Assembly (NCBI RefSeq): GCF_015160875.1
Contig: NZ_CP063374.1
Coordinates: 4,033,501 to 4,097,500 of the forward strand
Source: Streptomyces chromofuscus
GTDB lineage: Bacteria; Actinomycetota; Actinomycetes; Streptomycetales; Streptomycetaceae
DNA: 64,000 nt
Direction of reading: 5' to 3'
Every line of letters begins with the position of its first letter. The first letter of the stretch is position 1. The notes under the pieces were generated by a model that saw only the letters and a program-made list of their open reading frames with translations, was not told where the DNA came from and ran no database searches. A program made the position numbers and the translations under genes. This document shows positions 34,503 to 41,839 of this stretch, one piece after another.

Positions 34503-35413
34503 CTTCCACGACGGACACGGCGGGGCACCCGGACGTCACGGAGATCTCCGACCTCACCGAAGGCCTGCTTCCCCCGTCCCGGACCGCTGATGTGCGGCGC
34601 CATCTGGACGCGTGCGAGCTCTGCGCGGATGTCCTCACCTCGCTCGAGGAGATCCGCGGGCTGCTCGGCACGCTGCCGGGCCCGGCCCGCATGCCTGCCG
34701 ATGTCGCCGAGCGGATCGACGCCGCCCTCGCCGCGGAGGCCTTGCTCAATGCCACGGCGCCCGAGGCGCCGAGCGCCCCGGTGTCCGTGGAGACAGCGCA
34801 CACGGACGACGGCGCGCATGTTTCACGTGAAACATCGACTGCGGCGGATCGCCCGTCGGGTCATGCCCACACCTCCACCACAGGGCCGGGGCGCAAGGGC
34901 CGCGGGCGCGGAGGGCGCCGCAGGGTCGCCGTTCTGGGCACCGTCCTCTCCGTCGGCGCCCTCGGGCTGGCCTCCCTCTTGGTGTCCTCAATGGACGACA
35001 ACCGGGGCACGACCGCCCAGGAACGGCAGTCCGCGGCTGCCGACACCTTCTCCTCGGGCAAGCTCGAGGAGAAGGTCGCGGACCTCCTGACCCAGAGCGA
35101 CAAGTCCGGTGGCACGTCGCGTACCCCCCGCGATCCGGGTGCGGAGTCGGTGCCCGGCAGCGATGGTCCCCGCATCCTCACCAGGCCCACGGTCCCGGTG
35201 CCCGAGTGCGTGCGGAAGGGCATCGGTCGCGATGACGACGCCCTGGCGACCGAGTCCGGTACATATCAGGGGACCAGCGCTCTGCTCGTGGTCATGCCCG
35301 ACACCTCGGCCCCCTCACGGGTCACGGCGTACGTCGTTGATTCCACGTGCGTGAAGGAGGCGCCTTCGGCTTCCGCCGAGGTCCTGTTGGAGCACACCTA
35401 CCGGCAGGGCTGA
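34499..35413 (+). CDS. rsmA: Anti-sigma-M factor RsmA
   Basis: A 304-residue membrane anti-sigma factor. The cytoplasmic sigma-binding part has the HxxxCxxC motif His35, Cys39, Cys42 ('VRRHLDACELCADVL'). In S. coelicolor RsmA was reported to hold a [2Fe-2S] cluster that tunes its activity, in contrast to zinc in RsrA. A basic linker precedes one membrane helix ('VAVLGTVLSVGALGLASLLVSSM') and an extracytoplasmic C-terminus with two cysteines ('VPECVRKG', 'DSTCVKEA'). It overlaps sigM by four bases. Codons 108-112 (VSRET) are a parS site. Confidence 0.9.
   Translation: MTSTTDTAGHPDVTEISDLTEGLLPPSRTADVRRHLDACELCADVLTSLEEIRGLLGTLPGPARMPADVAERIDAALAAEALLNATAPEAPSAPVSVETAHTDDGAHVSRETSTAADRPSGHAHTSTTGPGRKGRGRGGRRRVAVLGTVLSVGALGLASLLVSSMDDNRGTTAQERQSAAADTFSSGKLEEKVADLLTQSDKSGGTSRTPRDPGAESVPGSDGPRILTRPTVPVPECVRKGIGRDDDALATESGTYQGTSALLVVMPDTSAPSRVTAYVVDSTCVKEAPSASAEVLLEHTYRQG
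34820..34833. other. parS site 8 (inside rsmA)
   Basis: Exact GTTTCACGTGAAAC within the rsmA coding sequence, read as VSRET in the linker between the anti-sigma domain and the membrane helix. Confidence 0.93.
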
Positions 35414-35495
35414 GGACGCACCTGCACCCCTCGTCTGGTCCGCTCTCCCACGGGTATCAGCTCCAGGGACGGCTCTCCGTGTGCCCGGGCACAGC

Positions 35496-35522
35496 GGGAA
35501 TGCGCGCCCCTTAGGATCCGTT
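35496..35522 (+). promoter_or_regulatory. Sigma-R-type promoter of trxBA
   Basis: GGGAAT (35496-35501), 18 bases, then GTT (35520-35522), an exact match to the S. coelicolor sigma-R consensus GGGAAT-N18-GTT. It is about 70 bases upstream of trxB. A possible vegetative -10, TAGGAT (35512-35517), overlaps it. Confidence 0.82.
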
Positions 35523-35593
35523 GGGTGGGGTGAGAGTTCTGAAAGGGGCTCCCACCGGTCGACCGACGCAGTCCAGAGACGAGGAATCAAGCC

Positions 35594-36562
35594 GTGAGCG
35601 ACGTCCGTAACGTGATTATCATCGGCTCCGGGCCCGCCGGCTACACGGCGGCGCTCTACACCGCGCGCGCGTCGCTGAAGCCGCTGGTGTTCGAGGGTGC
35701 CGTCACCGCCGGTGGCGCCCTGATGAACACCACGGACGTGGAGAACTTCCCTGGCTTCCAGAACGGCATCATGGGCCCCGAGCTCATGGACAACATGCGC
35801 GCCCAGGCGGAGCGCTTCGGTGCCGAGCTCGTTCCGGACGACATCGTCTCCGTCGACCTGACCGGTGAGATCAAGACCGTGACCGACACCGCCGGCACGG
35901 TCCACCGTGCGAAGGCCGTGATCGTCGCCACCGGCTCGCAGCACCGCAAGCTCGGCCTGCCGAACGAGGACGCCCTGTCCGGCCGCGGTGTCTCCTGGTG
36001 CGCCACCTGTGACGGCTTCTTCTTCAAGGACCAGGACATCGCCGTGATCGGCGGCGGCGACACCGCGATGGAGGAGGCCACCTTCCTCTCGCGCTTCGCC
36101 AAGTCGGTGACGGTCGTCCACCGCCGGGACACCCTGCGCGCCTCCAAGGCGATGCAGGAGCGTGCCTTCGGGGACCCGAAGATCACCTTCGTCTGGGACA
36201 GCGAGATCGCGGAGATCCAGGGCGACCCGAAGCTCTCCGGTCTGAAGCTGCGCAACGTCAAGACCAGCGAGCTCTCGGACCTGCCGGTCACCGGCCTGTT
36301 CATCGCGATCGGGCACGACCCGCGTACCGAGCTGTTCAAGGGCCAGCTCGACCTGGACGAGGAGGGCTACCTGAAGGTCAACGCCCCGTCCACCCGGACG
36401 AACCTCACCGGTGTCTTCGGCGCAGGCGACGTGGTGGACCACACCTACCGCCAGGCGATCACCGCGGCCGGCACCGGCTGCTCCGCCGCGCTGGACGCCG
36501 AGCGCTACCTCGCCGCCCTCGCGGACGAGGAGAAGGCCGAGCCCGAGAAGACCACTGTCTGA
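35594..36562 (+). CDS. trxB: Thioredoxin reductase
   Basis: A 322-residue NADPH-dependent flavoenzyme that reduces thioredoxin. FAD is bound by 'VIIIGSGPAGYTAALYTAR' (7-25), NADPH by 'IAVIGGGDTAMEEA', and the redox-active pair is Cys136-Ala-Thr-Cys139. The C-terminal FAD site 'GVFGAGDVVDHTYRQAITAAGTGCSAALDAERYLA' is intact. GTG start at 35594. First gene of trxB-trxA, 42 bases before trxA, behind a sigma-R promoter; immediately downstream of the sigM-rsmA pair. Confidence 0.97.
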   Translation: MSDVRNVIIIGSGPAGYTAALYTARASLKPLVFEGAVTAGGALMNTTDVENFPGFQNGIMGPELMDNMRAQAERFGAELVPDDIVSVDLTGEIKTVTDTAGTVHRAKAVIVATGSQHRKLGLPNEDALSGRGVSWCATCDGFFFKDQDIAVIGGGDTAMEEATFLSRFAKSVTVVHRRDTLRASKAMQERAFGDPKITFVWDSEIAEIQGDPKLSGLKLRNVKTSELSDLPVTGLFIAIGHDPRTELFKGQLDLDEEGYLKVNAPSTRTNLTGVFGAGDVVDHTYRQAITAAGTGCSAALDAERYLAALADEEKAEPEKTTV

Positions 36563-36604
36563 TCCTTCCCCACCCCCACGCACCAACCAGTTAAGGAGCC
36601 CGCC

Positions 36605-36937
36605 GTGGCCGGCACCCTGAAGAATGTGACTGACGACTCCTTTGAGCAGGACGTCCTCAAGAACGACAAGCCCGTTCTGGTGGACTTCTGGGCCGCCTGG
36701 TGCGGTCCGTGCCGTCAGATCGCGCCGTCCCTCGAGTCAATCGCCGCCGAGTACGGCGACAAGATCGAGATCGTCAAGCTGAACATCGACGAGAACCCGG
36801 GCACGGCCGCCAAGTACGGTGTCATGTCGATCCCGACCCTGAACGTCTACCAGGGTGGCGAGGTCGCCAAGACCATCGTCGGCGCCAAGCCCAAGGCCGC
36901 GATCCTGCGCGACCTCGAGGACTTCATCGCCGAGTAA
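36605..36937 (+). CDS. trxA: Thioredoxin
   Basis: A 110-residue thioredoxin with the active-site motif Trp32-Cys33-Gly34-Pro35-Cys36 ('FWAAWCGPCRQIAPSLE') and the conserved cis-proline ('MSIPTLNVYQGG'). It reduces protein disulfides using electrons from TrxB. GTG start at 36605 with AAGGAG upstream. It ends in a terminator at 36942-36968. Mycobacteria have cwlM next; here that gene is absent. Confidence 0.97.
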   Translation: MAGTLKNVTDDSFEQDVLKNDKPVLVDFWAAWCGPCRQIAPSLESIAAEYGDKIEIVKLNIDENPGTAAKYGVMSIPTLNVYQGGEVAKTIVGAKPKAAILRDLEDFIAE

Positions 36938-36941
36938 GAGG

Positions 36942-36968
36942 GCTGCGCCGTCGAGCCGACGGCGCAGC
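36942..36968 (+). terminator. trxBA terminator
   Basis: GCTGCGCCGTC (36942-36952) pairs with GACGGCGCAGC (36958-36968), four bases after the trxA stop. parS site 9 starts four bases after the stem. Confidence 0.9.
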
Positions 36969-36972
36969 GCAT

Positions 36973-36986
36973 GTTTCACGTGAAAC
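36973..36986. other. parS site 9 (between two terminators)
   Basis: Exact GTTTCACGTGAAAC, with a hairpin on each side (36942-36968 and 36989-37020). Confidence 0.93.
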
Positions 36987-36988
36987 AT

Positions 36989-37020
36989 GAATGGGCCAAC
37001 CCCACCGGGTTGGCCCATTC
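36989..37020 (-). terminator. Terminator of the leftward GNAT gene
   Basis: GAATGGGCCAACCC (36989-37002) pairs perfectly with GGGTTGGCCCATTC (37007-37020). It lies 33 bases beyond the stop of the GNAT gene at 37053. Confidence 0.88.
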
Positions 37021-37052
37021 GCTTTACCGGCGTCGCGTGCCGGTAACCCTGT

Positions 37053-37670
37053 TCACAGCGGTCGCAGGGCCGGTTCCTTCTGAACCGCTCCGAGCAACCG
37101 GTCCAGTGCCATCTCCACGTCTTCCTTCCAGGAGAGCGTCGTCCGCAGCTCCAGTCGCATCCGCGGATACGTGGGATGCGGCCTGACCGTCTTGAAGCCC
37201 ACCGCGAGCAGATGCTCGGCGGGGAGGACACAGGCGGGTTCTTTCCAGCGGGCGTCTCCGAATGCCTCGATCGCCTTGAAGCCCCGCCGCAGCAGATCCT
37301 TCGCCACCGTCTGGACCATCACGCGGCCCAGCCCTTGACCCTGGTACCCCGGCACGATGAACGCGGTCATCAGCTGCACCGCGTCCGGTGAGACGGGGCT
37401 CGTCGGGAAGGCCGTCGAGCGGGGCACGTAGGCCGGGGGCGCGTAGAGCACGAAGCCCACCGGCGCCTCGTCGACGTAGACGACCCGCCCGCAGGAACCC
37501 CACTCCAGCAGGACGGCCGAGATCCAGGCTTCCTTCTCCAGCGCGGGCGTGCCCGCCTTTACCGCGGCCTCGCCGCTGACTGGGTCCAGCTCCCAGAAGA
37601 CACACATGCGACAGCGCCGGGGAAGGTCCTGAAGGTTGTCCAGCGTGAGCGGTACGAGCCGACGCCCCAT
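37053..37670 (-). CDS. GNAT-family N-acetyltransferase
   Basis: A 205-residue acetyltransferase. The acetyl-CoA loop is QGQGLG in 'FIVPGYQGQGLGRVMVQTVAKDLLRRG'. Two cysteines in 'RRCRMCVFWELD' near the N-terminus give an unusual CxxC-like pattern. Conserved between trxA and parB in streptomycetes as I recall; role unknown. ATG at 37670 follows GAGGAA. The upstream small frame (37559-37816) overlaps its first 112 bases in another frame. Confidence 0.85.
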   Translation of the reverse strand: MGRRLVPLTLDNLQDLPRRCRMCVFWELDPVSGEAAVKAGTPALEKEAWISAVLLEWGSCGRVVYVDEAPVGFVLYAPPAYVPRSTAFPTSPVSPDAVQLMTAFIVPGYQGQGLGRVMVQTVAKDLLRRGFKAIEAFGDARWKEPACVLPAEHLLAVGFKTVRPHPTYPRMRLELRTTLSWKEDVEMALDRLLGAVQKEPALRPL

Positions 37671-37816
37671 AAAGGCTGTTCCTCGCTTCCCTCGCCCGCC
37701 GCATCGCGGGCGGCAGTCAGAGCACTCCGTTCCCTGAGCAGGCTGCCGACGAACCCGCCGACCGCGCCCAGGCCCAGTCCCGCGCTCAGCAGTCCGGCCC
37801 GGCTCATCGTTCGCAT
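37559..37816 (-). CDS. Possible small membrane protein overlapping the GNAT gene
   Basis: An 85-residue frame starting 'MRTMSRAGLLSAGLGLGAVGGFVGSLLRER', a glycine-rich hydrophobic helix, then a polar part. A good site, GGGGAGG, precedes the ATG at 37816. The last third overlaps the GNAT gene out of frame, and that part has no clear character. The N-terminal half with its ribosome site looks real; the C-terminus may be fortuitous. Function unknown. Confidence 0.4.
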   Translation of the reverse strand: MRTMSRAGLLSAGLGLGAVGGFVGSLLRERSALTAARDAAGEGSEEQPLWGVGSYRSRWTTFRTFPGAVACVSSGSWTQSAARPR

Positions 37817-37925
37817 GGCCCCCGCCTCCCCATAGACGTGCCGTAGACCAACTGCCAGGTCGCTGCGCCATACCCGAACGCATCGTATCCATGATGCGAT
37901 TCCATCGATACCGCCAGAAAGCAAA

Positions 37926-37966
37926 GTGCGGGCCGTGTTCCGGTACACACCGGACACGGCCCGCAC
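37926..37966 (-). terminator. parAB terminator
   Basis: A long hairpin, 37926-37944 with 37949-37966, one bulged T, just beyond the parB stop at 38012. Confidence 0.88.
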
Positions 37967-38011
37967 GAACGCCCGTCGAGCGGGATCACCTCGCCGACCG
38001 GGGCCTCCTCA

Positions 38012-39115
38012 TCAGCCGTCCGACTCCTCGGAGTCGCCGCCGTCCAGCAGGCTTCTCTGCAGGACTGGCCCCTCGCCCGGGGCAAGGGAGCCGAGGATTC
38101 GCTCCAGGTCCTCCATGGAGGCGAACTCGACGGTGATCTTGCCCTTCTTCTGCCCGAGGTCGACCTTGACCCGCGTCTCGAAGCGATCCGAGAGACGGGT
38201 CGCCAGGTCGGTCAGCGCCGGAGAGACCCGCCCGCCGGCCCGCGGACCCTTGGAACGCTGAGCCGTCGTGGGCCGCGACCCCATGAGGGTCACGATCTCC
38301 TCGACCGCGCGCACCGAAAGCCCTTCGGCCACGATCCGATGGGCCAGCCGGTCCTGCTCCTCCGAGTCCTCCACGGAGAGCAGAGCACGCGCGTGTCCGG
38401 CAGAGAGCACACCCGCCGCCACCCGGCGCTGAACCGCCGGCGAGAGCTTCAGCAGACGCAGCGTGTTGGACACCTGCGGACGGGACCGGCCGATGCGGTC
38501 CGCCAACTGGTCGTGCGTGCAGTTGAAGTCCTTCAGCAGCTGGTCGTAGGCGGCCGCCTCTTCCAGCGGGTTCAGCTGCGCCCGGTGCAGGTTCTCCAGC
38601 AGGGCGTCGAGGAGGAGCTTCTCGTCCTCCGTGGCACGCACGATCGCCGGGATCGCCTCCAGCCCTGCCTCGCGGCAGGCCCGCCAGCGCCGCTCGCCCA
38701 TGATGAGCTCGTAGCGGGCGGGACCCAGCTGGCGTACCACGACCGGCTGGAGGAGACCGACCTCCTTGATGGAGGTGACGAGCTCCTGAAGCGCATCCTC
38801 GTCGAAGACCTCACGGGGCTGCCGGGGGTTCGGCTTGATGGAGTCGAGAGGCAGCTCGGCGAAGTGGGCGCCCATGGGAGGTGCGGGCATGTCCACGACG
38901 CCGTGCACCGACGGCTCTTCGGTTTCACGTGAAACAGGCGGCAGTGTGGCCACCTTCGCCGCAGCCACGCCGCGTTCGGAAGTCAGCACCGGCACCACCG
39001 TGGGAGACGGGGATGCGGCACCTCCCACCGCAGCCTGGGCCGGCGTCTTCTCGGTCGGGGCCGCAGGGATCAGTGCCCCGAGACCACGGCCCAGCCCCCT
39101 CCGTCGCTCGCTCAC
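38012..39115 (-). CDS. parB: Chromosome-partitioning protein ParB
   Basis: A 367-residue CTP-dependent DNA clamp that loads at parS and spreads, forming the segregation complex moved by ParA and recruiting SMC. The N-terminal ParA-interacting segment is 'RRRGLGRGLGALIP'; the CTP-binding domain has 'NPRQPREVFDEDALQELVTSIKEVGLLQPVVVR' and GERR (140-143); the helix-turn-helix for parS is in 'LADRIGRSRPQVSNTLRLLKL'; a C-terminal dimer domain ends it. The GTG overlaps the parA stop by four bases. Its own gene contains a parS (38922-38935). Confidence 0.97.
   Translation of the reverse strand: MSERRRGLGRGLGALIPAAPTEKTPAQAAVGGAASPSPTVVPVLTSERGVAAAKVATLPPVSRETEEPSVHGVVDMPAPPMGAHFAELPLDSIKPNPRQPREVFDEDALQELVTSIKEVGLLQPVVVRQLGPARYELIMGERRWRACREAGLEAIPAIVRATEDEKLLLDALLENLHRAQLNPLEEAAAYDQLLKDFNCTHDQLADRIGRSRPQVSNTLRLLKLSPAVQRRVAAGVLSAGHARALLSVEDSEEQDRLAHRIVAEGLSVRAVEEIVTLMGSRPTTAQRSKGPRAGGRVSPALTDLATRLSDRFETRVKVDLGQKKGKITVEFASMEDLERILGSLAPGEGPVLQRSLLDGGDSEESDG
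38922..38935. other. parS site 10 (inside parB)
   Basis: Exact GTTTCACGTGAAAC within parB, read as VSRET (61-65) in the linker before the CTP-binding domain. Confidence 0.93.
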
Positions 39116-40185
39116 TGGATCCCCTCCACCATGCTTCTGTCGCTCTGGGCGCCGATATGGGCGTGCGTAGCGTCATAGCTGACGCCCACACCCCTCAACG
39201 CGATTTCTCGTGCCGCCTCAAGATAGGACAGGGCACCACTCGATCCTGGATCGTAGGTCAGAACCGTCTGCCCGTAGCTCGGCGCCTCCGAGATGCGGAC
39301 CGAGCGAGGGATGCTCGTCCGCAGCACCTCGTCGCCGAAGTGACTGCGCACCTCGTCCGCGACCTGGGAGGCGAGTCGCGTCCGGCCGTCGTACATGGTG
39401 AGCAGGATCGTCGAGACATGCAGCGCGGGGTTGAGGTGCCCCCGCACCAGATCGACGTTGCGCAGCAGCTGGCCCAGGCCCTCCAGCGCGTAGTACTCGC
39501 ACTGGATCGGGATGAGGACCTCCTGGCCCGCCACGAGGGCGTTGACCGTCAACAGGCCGAGCGAGGGCGGACAGTCGATGAGGATGTAGTCCAACGGCTG
39601 CTCGTAGGCCTGGATCGCCCGCTGGAGACGGCTCTCCCGCGCCACCAGGGACACCAGCTCGATCTCCGCACCGGCGAGATCGATCGTGGCAGGGGCGCAG
39701 AAGAGACCCTCGACATCGGGAACCGGTTGGACGACCTCCGAGAGCGGCTTGCTCTCGACCAACACGTCGTAGATGGACGGGACTTCCGCGTGGTGGTCGA
39801 TCCCCAGAGCGGTGGACGCGTTGCCCTGCGGGTCGAGGTCGATCACCAGGACACGGCCGCCATGCAGAGCCAGCGAAGCGGCCAGATTGACGGTCGTCGT
39901 CGTCTTGCCCACCCCACCCTTCTGGTTGGCGACGACGATGACACGGGTCTGTTCAGGTCTTGGCAGACCCTCACCGGCCCGGCCCAGAGCCTCGACCGCC
40001 AGTTGGGCAGCACGACCGATGGGAGTGTCGTCCATCGGGGGCGGTGTTTCACGTGAAACATCCTCCCCCGGCGACTCGGTACGGGGACCGGGGACCGGAT
40101 CGGTCATCGGTCCCGCGATGTTGGCGTCGGACCGCAAGGATTCACTCTCCTCGACTTCAGGCTCGCAATGAACAGAGCCTCCCAT
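39112..40185 (-). CDS. parA: Chromosome-partitioning ATPase ParA
   Basis: About 357 residues from the ATG at 40185, a deviant-Walker ATPase that binds DNA nonspecifically and drives ParB-parS segregation during sporulation. 'VIVVANQKGGVGKTTTTVNLAASLALHGGRVLVIDLDPQGNAS' holds the Walker A (KGGVGKT, about 89-95). An open frame continues upstream to a GTG at 40398 lying inside a parS; starts at 40107 and 40035 are also possible. The region preceding Walker A is disordered and carries a parS (VSRET) and, upstream of 40185, two DnaA boxes. Operon with parB. Confidence 0.93.
   Translation of the reverse strand: MGGSVHCEPEVEESESLRSDANIAGPMTDPVPGPRTESPGEDVSRETPPPMDDTPIGRAAQLAVEALGRAGEGLPRPEQTRVIVVANQKGGVGKTTTTVNLAASLALHGGRVLVIDLDPQGNASTALGIDHHAEVPSIYDVLVESKPLSEVVQPVPDVEGLFCAPATIDLAGAEIELVSLVARESRLQRAIQAYEQPLDYILIDCPPSLGLLTVNALVAGQEVLIPIQCEYYALEGLGQLLRNVDLVRGHLNPALHVSTILLTMYDGRTRLASQVADEVRSHFGDEVLRTSIPRSVRISEAPSYGQTVLTYDPGSSGALSYLEAAREIALRGVGVSYDATHAHIGAQSDRSMVEGIQ
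40046..40059. other. parS site 11 (inside parA)
   Basis: Exact GTTTCACGTGAAAC in the disordered N-terminal coding part of parA, read as VSRET. Confidence 0.93.
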
Positions 40186-40221
40186 GCCTTCGGGGTCGTG
40201 AACCAGTGAGGCCTGGTGTTC

Positions 40222-40248
40222 TGTGGAGAAATCCACCTCTGTGGACAA
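40222..40248. promoter_or_regulatory. Two DnaA boxes at the 5' side of parA
   Basis: TGTGGAGAA (40222-40230) and TGTGGACAA (40240-40248), 18 bases apart and in the same orientation. The second is the exact complement of the Streptomyces consensus TTGTCCACA. They lie upstream of the preferred parA start. Confidence 0.65.
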
Positions 40249-40382
40249 CTCCGTGCCCCTTGAGGGGGCCGGACTGTCATCGGAAGCGCCCGGAGCCTCG
40301 CCGAGTGAGCCAAGAGGCTTACGGTCGCGGGGTTCGGCCGCGGCGCGACCGCGGCTGATAATGCCGTGCAGCAGTGAGCGAC

Positions 40383-40396
40383 GTTTCACGTGAAAC
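40383..40396. other. parS site 12 (upstream of parA)
   Basis: Exact GTTTCACGTGAAAC in the rsmG-parA gap, the copy nearest to oriC (about 6 kb). Confidence 0.93.
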
Positions 40397-40489
40397 ACGA
40401 TGCACAGCCGCCGAACCCGGACTGTCGCGACACTCCGGGTTGCGTAGGTTTGCCAGCTTGTGTGGAGTACGTCTCGTCCTCAGGACGGA

Positions 40490-41206
40490 TCAGCGCCGTC
40501 GGCGCGTCCGTCCCGTCCGCGCCGCCTTGGCCCGCTTCGCCGCGAAGCGCACACCGCCGGGACTCTCCCCGACCTCGACGCGCACCACCGTGGACATGGG
40601 ATCCACGACGCCCTCACCCACATGCAGGATGGAGGTCCCCACCGCCCCGAGCTTGCTGAGCGCGGTCGCGGCGGCCTTGAGCTCCTCCTCCGCTGTGTCG
40701 CCCTTGAGCGCGAGCATCTCGCCGTAGGGCCGCAGCAGCGGGATGCCCCAGGTGGCCAGGCGGTCCAGCGGGGCCACCGCCCGCGCCGTCACCACATGGA
40801 CCGGCGGGAGCTTGCCCATGACCTCCTCGGCCCGTCCACGCATGACGGTGACATGGTCGAGGCCGAGCAGCTCGACGACCTCGGTGAGGAAATTCGTCCG
40901 CCGCAGCAGAGGCTCCAGCAGCGTGATCTTCAGGTCCTCACGGACCAGGGCCAGGGGAATACCCGGCAGACCGGCACCGGAGCCGACATCGCAAACGGTG
41001 ACGCCCTCGGGTACGACCTCCGAGAGCACCGCGCAGTTCAGCAGATGCCGCTCCCACAGCCGGGGCACCTCCCGGGGGCCGATGAGACCTCGCTGTACGC
41101 CCGCCTCGGCCAGCAGCTCCGCGTACCGCACCGCGTCCGCGAACCGATCGCCGAATACCGCCCGGGCCTCCTCGGGAGCGGGGGGGAGCTCCGCTGCCTC
41201 CGTCAC
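40490..41206 (-). CDS. rsmG: 16S rRNA m7G527 methyltransferase RsmG (GidB)
   Basis: A 238-residue SAM-dependent enzyme that methylates G527 of 16S rRNA. The SAM loop is 'VCDVGSGAGLPGIPLAL', followed by 'ITLLEPLLRRTNFLTEVVELLGL' and 'VVTARAVAPLDRL', all family signatures. The C-terminus is a basic Arg/Lys-rich tail. In Streptomyces, loss of RsmG gives low-level streptomycin resistance and can raise antibiotic production. GTG follows GAAGGACGG. Between jag and parA. Confidence 0.95.
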   Translation of the reverse strand: MTEAAELPPAPEEARAVFGDRFADAVRYAELLAEAGVQRGLIGPREVPRLWERHLLNCAVLSEVVPEGVTVCDVGSGAGLPGIPLALVREDLKITLLEPLLRRTNFLTEVVELLGLDHVTVMRGRAEEVMGKLPPVHVVTARAVAPLDRLATWGIPLLRPYGEMLALKGDTAEEELKAAATALSKLGAVGTSILHVGEGVVDPMSTVVRVEVGESPGGVRFAAKRAKAARTGRTRRRR

Positions 41207-41266
41207 GGGGACCGTCCTTCCGTACCCTCCAGCGCACGCGCGCTGACTACCAGGCTGACAAAGATC

Positions 41267-41293
41267 GGCCCCGCCTGCGCAACAGACGGGGCC
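41267..41293 (-). terminator. Hairpin between jag and rsmG
   Basis: GGCCCCG (41267-41273) pairs with CGGGGCC (41287-41293), just downstream of jag. It may be an attenuator that lowers read-through into rsmG. Confidence 0.55.
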
Positions 41294-41311
41294 GGTGGAG
41301 CGTGGGGCCGC

Positions 41312-41824
41312 TCAGGCGGGCAGCACGACGACGAAGCGCTGCGGCTCCTCGCCCTCGGACTCGCTGCGCAGCCCCGCGGCCTTGACGGCGTCGTGCACGA
41401 CCTTGCGCTCGAACGGCGTCATCGGCTTGAGCTTCACGGGCGAGCCGCTGTTCTTGGCCTCGGCGGCCGCCTTGGCGCCCAGCTCGGAGAGCTCGGAACG
41501 CTTCTTGGCGCGGTATCCCCCGATGTCCAGCATCAGCCGGCTGCGGTCACCGGTCTCCCGGTGCACGGCCAGGCGCGTGAGCTCCTGGAGCGCCTCCAGC
41601 ACCTCACCGTCCCGGCCGACCAGCTTCTGCAGGTCACGGCTCCCCGCGTCACTGATGATCGAGACAGCGGCGCGGTCACCCTCGACATCCATGTCGATGT
41701 CGCCGTCAAGATCGGCGATGTCCAGCAGACCTTCGAGGTAGTCCGCCGCGATCTCGCCCTCCTGCTCCAGGCGGGTCAGGGTGTCTGCACCCTCGGCAGC
41801 GGCGGAGGTGGTGCCTTCCGTCAC
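41312..41824 (-). CDS. jag: Jag/KhpB-like RNA-binding protein
   Basis: A 170-residue protein with an N-terminal KH domain of the Jag type ('DRAAVSIISDAGSRDLQKLVGRDGEVLEALQELTRLAVHRETG') and a C-terminal R3H domain ('RKVVHDAVKAAGLRSESEGEEPQRFVVVLPA'). The family (KhpB/EloR in firmicutes) binds RNA and affects cell elongation. It is short because it lacks the N-terminal Jag-N domain of firmicute proteins. GTG follows AAGGAG; 15 bases after yidC and in the same operon. Confidence 0.92.
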   Translation of the reverse strand: MTEGTTSAAAEGADTLTRLEQEGEIAADYLEGLLDIADLDGDIDMDVEGDRAAVSIISDAGSRDLQKLVGRDGEVLEALQELTRLAVHRETGDRSRLMLDIGGYRAKKRSELSELGAKAAAEAKNSGSPVKLKPMTPFERKVVHDAVKAAGLRSESEGEEPQRFVVVLPA

Positions 41825-41839
41825 GGGATGGACTCCTTC

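Noticed and set aside
40186..40398. N-terminal extension of ParA to a GTG within parS (428 residues)
   Set aside because: The extension is low-complexity, starts inside a ParB site, lacks a ribosome site and carries DnaA boxes; kept only as an alternative.
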